From NCBI GenBank assembly GCA_964019055.1, contig OZ025215.1, positions 11,356,611-11,420,610 of the forward strand: a stretch of 64,000 bases of DNA. Reading direction: 5' to 3'. This document shows, piece after piece, positions 40,512 through 56,432 of this stretch; the stretch's first letter is position 1; every line of letters starts with the position of its first letter. The notes below the pieces were generated by a model. That model did no database searches and had not been told where the DNA came from. It saw only the letters and a list, made by a program, of their open reading frames with translations. Position numbers and translations under genes: made by a program. This stretch comes from Anthopleura xanthogrammica. Lineage: Eukaryota; Cnidaria; Anthozoa; Actiniaria; Actiniidae.

Positions 40512-43500
40512 ATCCAATCACATTCTGGAGTATCCGACCATATCCTGGAGGATCCAATATTCACAATCTGAAGTATCCGACCATATCCTGGAGGATCCAA
40601 TCACATCCTGGAGGATCCAATCACATTCTGAAGTGTCCGACCATATCCTGGAGGATCCAATATTCACAATCTGAAGTATCCGACCATATCCTGGAGGATC
40701 CAATCACATCCTGGAGGATCCAATCACATTCTGAAGTATCAGACCATATCCTGGAGGATCCAATATTCACAATCTGAAGTATCCGACCATATCCTGGAGG
40801 ATCCAATCACATCCTGGGGGATCCAATCACATTCTGGAGTATCCGACCATATCCTGGAGGATCTAATATTCACAATCTGAAGTATCCGACCATATGCTGG
40901 AGGATCCAATCACATCCTGGGGGATCCAATCACATTCTCGAGTATCCGACCATATCCTGGAGGATCCAATATTCACAATCTGAAGTATCCGACTATATCC
41001 TGGAGGATCCAATCACATCCTGGGGGATCCAATCACATTCTGGAGTATCCGACCATATCCTGGAGGATCTAATATTCACAATCTGAAGTATCCGACCATA
41101 TGCTGGAGGATCCAATCACATCCTGGGGGATCCAATCACATTCTCGAGTATCCGACCATATCCTGGAGGATCCAATATTCACAATCTGAAGTATCCGACT
41201 ATATCCTGGAGGATCCAATCACATCCTGGGGGATCCAATCACATTCTGGAGTATCCGACCATATCCTGGAGGATCCAATATTCACAATCTGAAGTATCGG
41301 ACCATGTCCTGGAGGATCCAATCACATCCTGGACGATCCAATCACATCCTGGAGGATCCAATCACATTCTGAAGTATCCGACCATATCCTGGAGGATCCA
41401 ATATTCACAATCTGAAGTATCCGACCATATCCTGGAGGATCCAATCACATCCTGGTGGATCCAATCACATCCTGGAGGATCCAATCACATTCTAAAGTAT
41501 CCGACCATATCCTGGAGGATCCAATATTCACAATCTGAAGTATCCGACCATATCTTGGAGGATCCAATCACATCCTGGGGGATCCAATCACATTCTGGAG
41601 TATCCGACCATATCCTGGAGGATCCAATATTCACAATCTGAAGTATCCGACCATATCCTGGAGGATCCAATCACATCCTGGAGGATCCAATCACATTCTG
41701 AAGTGTCCGACCATATCCTGGAGGATCCAATATTCACAATCTCAAGTATCCGACCATATCCTGGAGGATCCAATCACATCCTGTGGGATCCAATCACATC
41801 CTGGAGGATCCAATCACATTCTAAAGTATCCGACCATATCCTGGAGGATCCAATATTCACAATCTGAAGTATCCGACCATATCCTGGAGGATCCAATCAC
41901 ATCCTGGGGGATCCAATCACATTCTGGAGGATCCAATCACATCCTGGGGGATCCAATCACATTCTGGAGTATCCGACCATATCCTGGAGGATCCAATATG
42001 CACAATCTGAAGTATCCGACCATATCCTGGAGGATCCAATCACATCCTGGAGGATCCAATCACATTCTGGAGTATCCGACCATATCCTGGAGGATCCAAT
42101 ATTCACAATCTGAAGTATCCGACCATATCCTGGAGGATCCAATCACATCCTGGAGGATCCAATCACATTCTGAAGTGTCCGACCATATCCTGGAGGATCC
42201 AATATTCACAATCTGAAGTATCCGACCATATCCTGGAGGATCCAATCACATCCTGGAGGATCCAATCACATTCTGAAGTATCAGACCATATCCTGGAGGA
42301 TCCAATATTCACAATCTGAAGTATCCGACCATATCCTGGAGGATCCAATCACATCCTGGGGGATCCAATCACATTCTGGAGTATCCGACCATATCCTGGA
42401 GGATCTAATATTCACAATCTGAAGTATCCGACCATATGCTGGAGGATCCAATCACATCCTGGGGGATCCAATCACATTCTCGAGTATCCGACCATATCCT
42501 GGAGGATCCAATATTCACAATCTGAAGTATCCGACTATATCCTGGAGGATCCAATCACATCCTGGGGGATCCAATCACATTCTGGAGTATCCGACCATAT
42601 CCTGGAGGATCTAATATTCACAATCTGAAGTATCCGACCATATGCTGGAGGATCCAATCACATCCTGGGGGATCCAATCACATTCTCGAGTATCCGACCA
42701 TATCCTGGAGGATCCAATATTCACAATCTGAAGTATCCGACTATATCCTGGAGGATCCAATCACATCCTGGGGGATCCAATCACATTCTGGAGTATCCGA
42801 CCATATCCTGGAGGATCCAATATTCACAATCTGAAGTATCGGACCATGTCCTGGAGGATCCAATCACATCCTGGACGATCCAATCACATCCTGGAGGATC
42901 CAATCACATTCTGAAGTATCCGACCATATCCTGGAGGATCCAATATTCACAATCTGAAGTATCCGACCATATCCTGGAGGATCCAATCACATCCTGGTGG
43001 ATCCAATCACATCCTGGAGGATCCAATCACATTCTAAAGTATCCGACCATATCCTGGAGGATCCAATATTCACAATCTGAAGTATCCGACCATATCTTGG
43101 AGGATCCAATCACATCCTGGGGGATCCAATCACATTCTGGAGTATCCGACCATATCCTGGAGGATCCAATATTCACAATCTGAAGTATCCGACCATATCC
43201 TGGAGGATCCAATCACATCCTGGAGGATCCAATCACATTCTGAAGTGTCCGACCATATCCTGGAGGATCCAATATTCACAATCTCAAGTATCCGACCATA
43301 TCCTGGAGGATCCAATCACATCCTGTGGGATCCAATCACATCCTGGAGGATCCAATCACATTCTAAAGTATCCGACCATATCCTGGAGGATCCAATATTC
43401 ACAATCTGAAGTATCCGACCATATCCTGGAGGATCCAATCACATCCTGGGGGATCCAATCACATTCTGGAGGATCCAATCACATCCTGGGGGATCCAATC

Positions 43501-43595
43501 ACATTCTGGAGTATCCGACCATATCCTGGAGGATCCAATATGCACAATCTGAAGTATCCGACCATATCCTGGAGGATCCAATCACATCCTGGAGG
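40512..43595 (+). repeat. 1,542-bp tandem duplication within the satellite
   Basis: 40512-42053 and 42054-43595 are near-identical neighbours (offset 1,542 bp). They share rare variants such as 'catatgctgg', 'cattctcgagt', 'gactatatcc' and 'ggaccatgtcc' at matching positions. Confidence 0.85.
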
Positions 43596-44349
43596 ATCCA
43601 ATCACATTCTGAAGTGTCCGACCATATTCTGGAGGATCCAATATTCACAATCTGAAGTATCCGACCATATCCTGGAGGATCCAATCACATCCTGGGGGAT
43701 CCAATCACAGCCTGGGGGATCCAATCACATCCTGGGAGATCCAATCACATTCTGGAGTATCCGACCATATCCTGGAGGATCCAATATGCACAATCTGAAG
43801 TATCCGACCATATCCTGGAGGATCCAATCACATCCTGGAGGATCCAATCACATTCTGAAGTGTCCGACCATATTCTGGAGGATCCAATATTCACAATCTG
43901 AAGTATCCGACCATATCCTGGAGGATCCAATCACATCCTGGGGGATCTAATCACAGCCTGGGAGATCCAATCACATCCTTGGGGATCCAATCACATTCTG
44001 GAGTATCCGACCATATCCTGGAGGATCCAATAGTCCCAATCTGAAGTATCCGACCATATCCTGGAGGATCCAATCACATCCTGGGGGATGCAATGACATT
44101 CTGGAGTATCCGACCATATCCTGGAGGATCCAATATTCACAATCTGAAGTATCCGACCATATCCTGGAGGATCCAATCACATCCTGGGGGATCCAATCAC
44201 ATTCTGGAGGATCCGACCATATCCTGGAGGATCCAATATTCACAATCTGAAGTATCCGACCATATCCTGGAGGATCCAATCACATCCTGGAGGATCCAAT
44301 CACATCCTGGAGGATCCAATCACATTCTGAAGTATCCGACCATTTCCTG

Positions 44350-46283
44350 GAGGATCCAATATTCACAATCTGAAGTATCCGACCATATCCTGGAGGATCC
44401 AATCACATCCTGGGGGATCCAATCACATTCTGGAGTATCCGACCATATCCTGGAGGATCCAATATTCACAATCTGAAGTATCCGACCATATCCTGGAGGA
44501 TCCAATCACATCCTGGAGGATCCAATCACATCCTGGGGGATCCAATCACATTCTGGAGTATCCGACCATATCCTGGAGGATCCAATATTCACAATCTGAA
44601 GTATCCGACCATATCCTGGAGGATCCAATCACATCCTGGAGGATCCAATCACATTCTGAAGTGTCCGACCATATCCTGGAGGATCCAATATTCACAATCT
44701 GAAGTATCCAACCATATCCTGGAGGATCCAATATTCACAATCTGAAGTATCCGACCATATCCTGGAGGATCCAATCACATCCTGGGGGATCCAATCACAT
44801 TCTGGAGTATCCGACCATATCCTGGAGGATCCAATATGCACAATCTGAAGTATCCGACCATATCCTGGAGGATCCAATCACATCCTGGAGGATCCAATCA
44901 CATTCTGAAGTGTCCGACCATATTCTGGAGGATCCAATATTCACAATCTGAAGTATCCGACCATATCCTGGAGGATCCAATCACATCCTGGGGGATCCAA
45001 TCACAGCCTGGGGGATCCAATCACATCCTGGGGGATCCAATCACATTCTGGAGTATCCGACCATATCCTGGAGGATCCAATATTCACAATCTGAAGTATC
45101 CGACCATATCCTGGAGGATCCAATCACATCCTGGAGGATCCAATCACATTCTGAAGTGTCCGACCATATCCTGGAGGATCCAATATTCACAATCTGAAGT
45201 ATCCGACCATATCCTGGAGGATCCAATCACATCCTGGGGGATCCAATCACAGCCTGGGGGATCCAATCACATCCTTGGGGATCCAATCACATTCTGGAGT
45301 ATCCGACCATATCCTGGAGGATCCAATATTCACAATCTGAAGTATCCGACCATATCCTGGAGGATCCAATCACATCCTGGGGGATCCAATCACATTCTGG
45401 AGTATCCGACCATATCCTGGAGGATCCAATATTCACAATCTGAAGTATCCGACCATATCCTGGAGGATCCAATCACATCCTGGAGGATCCAATCACATCC
45501 TGGGGGATCCAATCACATTCTGGAGTATCCGACCATATCCTGGAGGATCCAATATTCACAATCTGAAGTATCCGACCATATCCTGGAGGATCCAATCACA
45601 TCCTGGAGGATCCAATCACATTCTGAAGTGTCCGACCATATCCTGGAGGATCCAATATTCACAATCTGAAGTATCCAACCATATCCTGGAGGATCCAATA
45701 TTCACAATCTGAAGTATCCGACCATATCCTGGAGGATCCAATCACATCCTGGGGGATCCAATCACATTCTGGAGTATCCGACCATATCCTGGAGGATCCA
45801 ATATGCACAATCTGAAGTATCCGACCATATCCTGGAGGATCCAATCACATCCTGGAGGATCCAATCACATTCTGAAGTGTCCGACCATATTCTGGAGGAT
45901 CCAATATTCACAATCTGAAGTATCCGACCATATCCTGGAGGATCCAATCACATCCTGGGGGATCCAATCACAGCCTGGGGGATCCAATCACATCCTGGGG
46001 GATCCAATCACATTCTGGAGTATCCGACCATATCCTGGAGGATCCAATATTCACAATCTGAAGTATCCGACCATATCCTGGAGGATCCAATCACATCCTG
46101 GAGGATCCAATCACATTCTGAAGTGTCCGACCATATCCTGGAGGATCCAATATTCACAATCTGAAGTATCCGACCATATCCTGGAGGATCCAATCACATC
46201 CTGGGGGATCCAATCACAGCCTGGGGGATCCAATCACATCCTTGGGGATCCAATCACATTCTGGAGTATCCGACCATATCCTG
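44350..46283 (+). repeat. 967-bp tandem duplication within the satellite
   Basis: 44350-45316 and 45317-46283 match at offset 967 bp, including the paired variants 'gtatccaaccat', 'atatgcacaatc' and 'cacagcctggg'. Confidence 0.75.
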
Positions 46284-49200
46284 GAGGATCCAATATTCCC
46301 AATCTGAAGTATCCGACCATATCCTGGAGGATCCAATCACATCCTGGGGGATCCAATCACATTCTGGAGTATCCGACCATATCCTGGAGGATCCAATATT
46401 CACAATCTGAAGTGTCCGACCATATCCTGGAGGATCCAATCACATCCTGGGGGATCCAATCACATTCTGGAGTATCCGACCATATCCTGGAGGATCCAAT
46501 ATTCACAATCTGAAGTATCCGACCATATCCTGGAGGATCCAATCACATCCTGGAGGATCCAATCACATCCTGGAGGATCCAATCACATTCTGAAGTATCC
46601 GACCATTTCCTGGAGGATCCAATATTCACAATCTGAAGTATCCGACCATATCCTGGAGGATCCAATCACATCCTTGGGGATCCAATCACATTCTGGAGTA
46701 TCCGACCATATCCTGGAGGATCCAATATTCACAATCTGAAGTATCCGACCATATCCTGGAGGATCCAATCACATCCTGGGGGATCCAATCACATTCTGAA
46801 GTGTCCGACCATATCCTGGAGGATCCAATATTCACAATCTGAAGTATCCGACCATATCCTGGAGGATCCAATCACATCCTGTGGGATCCAATCACATCCT
46901 GGAGGATCCAATCACATTCTAAAGTATCTGACCATATCCTGGAGGATCCAATATTCACAATCTGAAGTATCCGACCATATCCTGGAGGATCCAATATTCA
47001 CAATCTGAAGTATCCGACCATATCCTGGAGGATCCAATCACATCCTGGGGGATCCAATCACATTCTGGAGTATCGGACCATATCCTGGAGGATCCAATAT
47101 GCACAATCTGAAGTATCCGACCATATCCTGGAGGATCCAATCACATCCTGGAGGATCCAATCACATTCTGAAGTGTCCGACCATATTCTGGAGGATCCAA
47201 TATTCACAATCTGAAGTATCCGACCATATCCTGGAGGATCCAATCACATCCTGGGGGATCCAATCACAGCCTGGGGGATCCAATCACATCCTTGGGGATC
47301 CAATCACATTCTGGAGTATCCGACCATATCCTGGAGGATCCAATATTCCCAATCTGAAGTATCCGACCATATCCTGGAGGATCCAATCACATCCTGGGGG
47401 ATGCAATGACATTCTGGAGTATCCGACCATATCCTGGAGGATCCAATATTCACAATCTGAAGTATCCGACCATATCCTGGAGGATCCAATCACATCCTGG
47501 AGGATCCAATCACATTCTGAAGTGTCCGACCATATCCTGGAGGATCCAATATTCACAATCTGAAGTATCCGACCATATCCTGGAGGATCCAATCACATCC
47601 TGGGGGATCCAATCACAGCCTGGGGGATCCAATCACATCCTTGGGGATCCAATCACATTCTGGAGTATCCGACCATATCCTGGAGGATCCAATATTCCCA
47701 ATCTGAAGTATCCGACCATATCCTGGAGTATCCAATCACATCCTGGGGGATCCAATCACATTCTGGAGTATCCGACCATATCCTGGAGGATCCAATATTC
47801 ACAATCTGAAGTGTCCGACCATATCCTGGAGGATCCAATCACATCCTGGGGGATCCAATCACATTCTGGAGTATCCGACCATATCCTGGAGGATCCAATA
47901 TTCACAATCTGAAGTATCCGACCATATCCTGGAGGATCCAATCACATCCTGGAGGATCCAATCACATCCTGGAGGATCCAATCACATTCTGAAGTATCCG
48001 ACCATTTCCTGGAGGATCCAATATTCACAATCTGAAGTATCCGACCATATCCTGGAGGATCCAATCACATCCTTGGGGATCCAATCACATTCTGGAGTAT
48101 CCGACCATATCCTGGAGGATCCAATATTCACAATCTGAAGTATCCGACCATATCCTGGAGGATCCAATCACATCCTGGGGGATCCAATCACATTCTGGAG
48201 TATCGGACCATATCCTGGAGGATCCAATATGCACAATCTGAAGTATCCGACCATATCCTGGAGGATCCAATCACATCCTGGAGGATCCAATCACATTCTG
48301 AAGTGTCCGACCATATTCTGGAGGATCCAATATTCACAATCTGAAGTATCCGACCATATCCTGGAGGATCCAATCACATCCTGGGGGATCCAATCACAGC
48401 CTGGGGGATCCAATCACATCCTTGGGGATCCAATCACATTCTGGAGTATCCGACCATATCCTGGAGGATCCAATATTCCCAATCTGAAGTATCCGACCAT
48501 ATCCTGGAGGATCCAATCACATCCTGGGGGATGCAATGACATTCTGGAGTATCCGACCATATCCTGGAGGATCCAATATTCACAATCTGAAGTATCCGAC
48601 CATATCCTGGAGGATCCAATCACATCCTGGGGGATGCAATGACATTCTGGAGTATCCGACCATATCTTGGAGGATCCAATCACATCCTGGGGGATCCAAT
48701 CACATTCTGGAGTATCCAACCATATCCTGGAGGATCCAATATTCACAATCTGAAGTATCCGACCATATCCTGGAGGATCCAATCACATCCTGGAGGATCC
48801 AATCACATCCTGGGGGATCCAATCACATTCTGGAGTATCCGACCATATCCTGGAGGATCCAATATTCACAATCTGAAGTATCCGACCATATCCTGGAGGA
48901 TCCAATCACATCCTGGAGGATCCAATCACATTCTGAAGTGTCCGACCATATCCTGGAGGATCCAATATTCACAATCTGAAGTATCCGACCATATCCTGGA
49001 GGATCCAATATTCACAATCTGAAGTATCCGACCATATCCTGGAGGATCCAATCACATCCTGGGGGATCCAATCACATTCTGGAGTATCGGACCATATCCT
49101 GGAGGATCCAATATGCACAATCTGAAGTATCCGACCATGTCCTGGAGGATCCAATCACATCCTGGAGGATCCAATCACATTCTGAAGTGTCCGACCATAT

Positions 49201-49774
49201 TCTGGAGGATCCAATATTCACAATCTGAAGTATCCGACCATATCCTGGAGGATCCAATCACATCCTGGGGGATCCAATCACAGCCTGGGGGATCCAATCA
49301 CATCCTTGGGGATCCAATCACATTCTGGAGTATCCGACCATATCCTGGAGGATCCAATATTCCCAATCTGAAGTATCCGACCATATCCTGGAGGATCCAA
49401 TCACATCCTGGGGGATGCAATGACATTCTGGAGTATCCGACCATATCCTGGAGGATCCAATATTCACAATCTGAAGTATCCGACCATATCCTGGAGGATC
49501 CAATCACATCCTGGGGGATGCAATGACATTCTGGAGTATCCGACCATATCTTGGAGGATCCAATCACATCCTGGGGGATCCAATCACATTCTGGAGGATC
49601 CGACCATATCCTGGAGGATCCAATATTCACAATCTGAAGTATCCGACCATATCCTGGAGGATCCAATCACATCCTGGAGGATCCAATCACATCCTGGAGG
49701 ATCCAATCACATTCTGAAGTATCCGACCATTTCCTGGAGGATCCAATATTCACAATCTTAAGTATCTGACCATA

Positions 49775-52700
49775 TCCTGGAGGATCCAATCACATCCTGG
49801 GGGATCCAATCACATTCTGGAGTATCCGACCATATCCTGGAGGATCCAATATTCACAATCTGAAGTATCCGACCATATCCTGGAGGATCCAATCACATCC
49901 TGGAGGATCCAATCACATCCTGGGGGATCCAATCACATTCTGGAGTATCCGACCATATCCTGGAGGATCCAATATTCACAATCTGAAGTATCCGACCATA
50001 TCCTGGAGGATCCAATCACATCCTGGAGGATCCAATCACATTCTGAAGTGTCCGACCATATCCTGGAGGATCCAATATTCACAATCTGAAGTATCCGACC
50101 ATATCCTGGAGGATCCAATATTCACAATCTGAAGTATCCGACCATATCCTGGAGGATCCAATCACATCCTGGGGGATCCAATCACATTCTGGAGTATCCG
50201 ACCATATCCTGGAGGATCCAATATGCACAATCTGAAGTATCCGACCATATCCTGGAGGATCCAATCACATCCTGGAGGATCCAATCACATTCTGAAGTGT
50301 CCGACCATATTCTGGAGGATTCAATATTCACAATCTGAAGTATCCGACCATATCCTGGAGGATCCAATCACATCCTGGGGGATCCAATCACAGCCTGGGG
50401 GATCCAATCACATCCTGGGAGATCCAATCACATTCTGGAGTATCCGACCATATCCTGGAGGATCCAATATGCACAATCTGAAGTATCCGACCATATCCTG
50501 GAGGATCCAATCACATCCTGGAGGATCCAATCACATTCTGAAGTGTCCGACCATATTCTGGAGGATCCAATATTCACAATCTGAAGTATCCGACCATATC
50601 CTGGAGGATCCAATCACATCCTGGGGGATCTAATCACAGCCTGGGAGATCCAATAACATCCTTGGGGATCCAATCACATTCTGGAGTATCCGACCATATC
50701 CTGGAGGATCCAATAGTCCCAATCTGAAGTATCCGACCATATCCTGGAGGATCCAATCACATCCTGGGGGATGCAATGACATTCTGGAGTATCCGACCAT
50801 ATCTTGGAGGATCCAATATTCACAATCTGAAGTATCCGACCATATCCTGGAGGATCCAATCACATCCTGGGGGATCCAATCACATTCTGGAGGATCCGAC
50901 CATATCCTGGAGGATCCAATATTCACAATCTGAAGTATCCGACCATATCCTGGAGGATCCAATCACATCCTGGAGGATCCAATCACATCCTGGAGGATCC
51001 AATCACATTCTGAAGTATCCGACCATTTTCTGGAGGATCCAATATTCACAATCTGAAGTATCCGACCATATCCTGGAGGATCCAATCACATCCTGGGGGA
51101 TCCAATCACATTCTGGAGTATCCGACCATATCCTGGAGGATCCAATATTCACAATCTGAAGTATCCGACCATATCCTGGAGGATCCAATCACATCCTGGA
51201 GGATCCAATCACATCCTGGGGGATCCAATCACATTCTGGAGTATCCGACCATATCCTGGAGGATCCAATATTCACAATCTGAAGTATCCGACCATATCCT
51301 GGAGGATCCAATATTCACAATCTGAAGTATCCGACCATATCCTGGAGGATCCAATCACATCCTGGGGGATGCAATGACATTCTGGAGTATCCGACCATAT
51401 CTTGGAGGATCCAATCACATCCTGGGGGATCCAATCACATTCTGGAGGATCCGACCATATCCTGGAGGATCCAATATTCACAATCTGAAGTATCCGACCA
51501 TATCCTGGAGGATCCAATCACATCCTGGAGGATCCAATCACATCCTGGAGGATCCAATCACATTCTGAAGTATCCGACCATTTCCTGGAGGATCCAATAT
51601 TCACAATCTGAAGTATCCGACCATATCCTGGAGGATCCAATCACATCCTGGGGGATCCAATCACATTCTGGAGTATCCGACCATATCCTGGAGGATCCAA
51701 TATTCACAATCTGAAGTATCCGACCATATCCTGGAGGATCCAATCACATCCTGGAGGATCCAATCACATCCTGGGGGATCCAATCACATTCTGGAGTATC
51801 CGACCATATCCTGGAGGATCCAATATTCACAATCTGAAGTATCCGACCATATCCTGGAGGATCCAATCACATCCTGGAGGATCCAATCACATTCTGAAGT
51901 GTCCGACCATATCCTGGAGGATCCAATATTCACAATCTGAAGTATCCGACCATATCCTGGAGGATCCAATATTCACAATCTGAAGTATCCGACCATATCC
52001 TGGAGGATCCAATCACATCCTGGGGGATCCAATCACATTCTGGAGTATCCGACCATATCCTGGAGGATCCAATATGCACAATCTGAAGTATCCGACCATA
52101 TCCTGGAGGATCCAATCACATCCTGGAGGATCCAATCACATTCTGAAGTGTCCGACCATATTCTGGAGGATCCAATATTCACAATCTGAAGTATCCGACC
52201 ATATCCTGGAGGATCCAATCACATCCTGGGGGATCCAATCACAGCCTGGGGGATCCAATCACATCCTGGGAGATCCAATCACATTCTGGAGTATCCGACC
52301 ATATCCTGGAGGATCCAATATGCACAATCTGAAGTATCCGACCATATCCTGGAGGATCCAATCACATCCTGGAGGATCCAATCACATTCTGAAGTGTCCG
52401 ACCATATTCTGGAGGATCCAATATTCACAATCTGAAGTATCCGACCATATCCTGGAGGATCCAATCACATCCTGGGGGATCTAATCACAGCCTGGGAGAT
52501 CCAATCACATCCTTGGGGATCCAATCACATTCTGGAGTATCCGACCATATCCTGGAGGATCCAATAGTCCCAATCTGAAGTATCCGACCATATCCTGGAG
52601 GATCCAATCACATCCTGGGGGATGCAATGACATTCTGGAGTATCCGACCATATCCTGGAGGATCCAATATTCACAATCTGAAGTATCCGACCATATCCTG

Positions 52701-53150
52701 GAGGATCCAATCACATCCTGGGGGATCCAATCACATTCTGGAGGATCCGACCATATCCTGGAGGATCCAATATTCACAATCTGAAGTATCCGACCATATC
52801 CTGGAGGATCCAATCACATCCTGGAGGATCCAATCACATCCTGGAGGATCCAATCACATTCTGAAGTATCCGACCATTTTCTGGAGGATCCAATATTCAC
52901 AATCTGAAGTATCCGACCATATCCTGGAGGATCCAATCACATCCTGGGGGATCCAATCACATTCTGGAGTATCCGACCATATCCTGGAGGATCCAATATT
53001 CACAATCTGAAGTATCCGACCATATCCTGGAGGATCCAATCACATCCTGGAGGATCCAATCACATCCTGGGGGATCCAATCACATTCTGGAGTATCCGAC
53101 CATATCCTGGAGGATCCAATATTCACAATCTGAAGTATCCGACCATATCC
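49775..53150 (+). repeat. 1,851-bp offset duplication within the satellite
   Basis: About 1.5 kb at 49775-51300 recurs at 51626-53150. Shared rare variants include 'gatctaatcacagcctggga', 'aatagtccc' and 'gaccattttctgg'. A few differences are visible, such as 'aataacatcc' (50653) against 'aatcacatcc'. Confidence 0.75.
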
Positions 53151-56100
53151 TGGAGGATCCAATCACATCCTGGAGGATCCAATCACATTCTGAAGTGTCC
53201 GACCATATCCTGGAGGATCCAATATTCACAATCTGAAGTATCCGACCATATCCTGGAGGATCCAATATTCACAATCTGAAGTATCCGACCATATCCTGGA
53301 GGATCCAATCACATCCTGGGGGATCCAATCACATTCTGGAGTATCCGACCATATCCTGGAGGATCCAATATGCACAATCTGAAGTATCCGACCATATCCT
53401 GGAGGATCCAATCACATCCTGGGGGATCCAATCACATTCTGGAGTATCCGACCATATCCTGGAGGATCCAATATTCACAATCTGAAGTATCCGACCATAT
53501 CCTGGAGGATCCAATCACATCCTGGAGGATCCAATCACATTCTGAAGTGTCCGACCATATCCTGGAGGATCCAATATTCACAATCTGAAGTATCCGACCA
53601 TATCCTGGAGGATCCAATATTCACAATCTGAAGTATCCGACCATATCCTGGAGGATCCAATCACATCCTGGGGGATCCAATCACATTCTGGAGTATCCGA
53701 CCATATCCTGGAGGATCCAATATGCACAATCTGAAGTATCCGACCATATCCTGGAGGATCCAATCACATCCTGGAGGATCCAATCACATTCTGAAGTGTC
53801 CGACCATATTCTGGAGGATCCAATATTCACAATCTGAAGTATCCGACCATATCCTGGAGGATCCAATCACATCCTGGGGGATCCAATCACAGCCTGGGGG
53901 ATCCAATCACATCCTGGGGGATCCAATCACATTCTGGAGTATCCGACCATATCCTGGAGGATCCAATATTCACAATCTGAAGTATCCGACCATATCCTGG
54001 AGGATCCAATCACATCCTGGAGGATCCAATCACATTCTGAAGTGTCCGACCATATCCTGGAGGATCCAATATTCACAATCTGAAGTATCCGACCATATCC
54101 TGGAGGATCCAATCACATCCTGGGGGATCCAATCACAGCCTGGGGGATCCAATCACATCCTTGGGGATCCAATCACATTCTGGAGTATCCGACCATATCC
54201 TGGAGGATCCAATATTCCCAATCTGAAGTATCCGACCATATCCTGGAGGATCCAATCACATCCTGGGGGATCCAATCACATTCTGGAGTATCCGACCATA
54301 TCCTGGAGGATCCAATATTCACAATCTGAAGTGTCCGACCATATCCTGGAGGATCCAATCACATCCTGGGGGATCCAATCACATTCTGGAGTATCCGACC
54401 ATATCCTGGAGGATCCAATATTCACAATCTGAAGTATCCGACCATATCCTGGAGGATCCAATCACATCCTGGAGGATCCAATCACATCCTGGAGGATCCA
54501 ATCACATTCTGAAGTATCCGACCATTTCCTGGAGGATCCAATATTCACAATCTGAAGTATCCGACCATATCCTGGAGGATCCAATCACATCCTGGGGGAT
54601 CCAATCACATTCTGGAGTATCCGACCATATCCTGGAGGATCCAATATTCACAATCTGAAGTATCCGACCATATCCTGGAGGATCCAATCACATCCTGGGG
54701 GATCCAATCACATTCTGAAGTGTCCGACCATATCCTGGAGGATCCAATATTCACAATCTGAAGTATCCGACCATATCCTGGAGGATCCAATCACATCCTG
54801 TGGGATCCAATCACATCCTGGAGGATCCAATCACATTCTAAAGTATCCGACCATATCCTGGAGGATCCAATATTCACAATCTGAAGTATCCGACCATATC
54901 CTGGAGGATCCAATCACATCCTGGGGGATCCAATCACATTCTGGAGTATCCAACCATATCCTGGAGGATCCAATATTCACAATCTGAAGTATCCGACCAT
55001 ATCCTGGAGGATCCAATCACATCCTGGAGGATCCAATCACATCCTGGGGGATCCAATCACATTCTGGAGTATCCGACCATATCCTGGAGGATCCAATATT
55101 CACAATCTGAAGTATCCGACCATATCCTGGAGGATCCAATCACATCCTGGAGGATCCAATCACATTCTGAAGTGTCCGACCATATCCTGGAGGATCCAAT
55201 ATTCACAATCTGAAGTATCCGACCATATCCTGGAGGATCCAATATTCACAATCTGAAGTATCCGACCATATCCTGGAGGATCCAATCACATCCTGGGGGA
55301 TCCAATCACATTCTGGAGTATCGGACCATATCCTGGAGGATCCAATATGCACAATCTGAAGTATCCGACCATATCCTGGAGGATCCAATCACATCCTGGA
55401 GGATCCAATCACATTCTGAAGTGTCCGACCATATTCTGGAGGATCCAATATTCACAATCTGAAGTATCCGACCATATCCTGGAGGATCCAATCACATCCT
55501 GGGGGATCCAATCACAGCCTGGGGGATCCAATCACATCCTTGGGGATCCAATCACATTCTGGAGTATCCGACCATATCCTGGAGGATCCAATATTCCCAA
55601 TCTGAAGTATCCGACCATATCCTGGAGGATCCAATCACATCCTGGGGGATGCAATGACATTCTGGAGTATCCGACCATATCCTGGAGGATCCAATATTCA
55701 CAATCTGAAGTATCCGACCATATCCTGGAGGATCCAATCACATCCTGGGGGATCCAATCACATTCTGGAGTATCCGACCATATCCTGGAGGATCCAATAT
55801 TCACAATGTGAAGTATCCGACCATATCCTGGAGGATCCAATCACATCCTGGAGGATCCAATCACATCCTGGAGGATCCAATCACATCCTGGAGGATCCAA
55901 TCACATTCTGAAGTATCCGACCATTTCCTGGAGGATCCAATATTCACAATCTGAAGTATCCGACCATATCCTGGAGGATCCAATCACATCCTGGGGGATC
56001 CAATCACATTCTGGAGTATCCGACCATATCCTGGAGGATCCAATATTCACAATCTGAAGTATCCGACCATATCCTGGAGGATCCAATCACATCCTGGGGG

Positions 56101-56432
56101 ATCCAATCACATTCTGGAGTATCCGACCATATCCTGGAGGATCCAATATTCACAATCTGAAGTATCCGACCATATCCTGGAGGATCCAATCACGTCCTGG
56201 AGGATCCAATCACATCCTGGAGGATCCAATCACATTCTGAAGTATCCGACCATATCCTGGAGGATCCAATATTCACAATCTGAAGTATCCGACCATATCC
56301 TGGAGGATCCAATCACATCCTGGGGGATCCAATCACATTCTGGAGTATCCGACCATATCCTGGAGGGTCCAATCACATCCTGGAGGATCCAATTACATCC
56401 TGGAGGATCCAATCACATCCTGTAGGATCCAA

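Larger units (their letters stand above)
39581..56432 (+). repeat. Large 20/23-bp satellite with 103-bp higher-order repeat
   Basis: About 16.9 kb of subunits. The 20-bp types are 'aatcacatcctggaggatcc', 'aatcacattctggagtatcc' and 'gaccatatcctggaggatcc'; the 23-bp type combines 'aatattcacaatctg' with 'aagtatcc'. The recurrent set is one 23-mer plus four 20-mers (103 bp). Local sets also recur at about 226 and 246 bp. GGATCC (BamHI) occurs in nearly every subunit. Repeated pseudo-ORFs of 61 codons spaced 103 bp apart on the minus strand, and up to 277 codons on the plus strand, are artefacts of the array. Confidence 0.97.

Noticed and set aside
39637..56412. Dozens of 61-codon minus-strand ORFs and plus-strand ORFs up to 277 codons
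   Set aside because: They recur at the satellite period (103 bp and multiples) and share one repeat-derived sequence.
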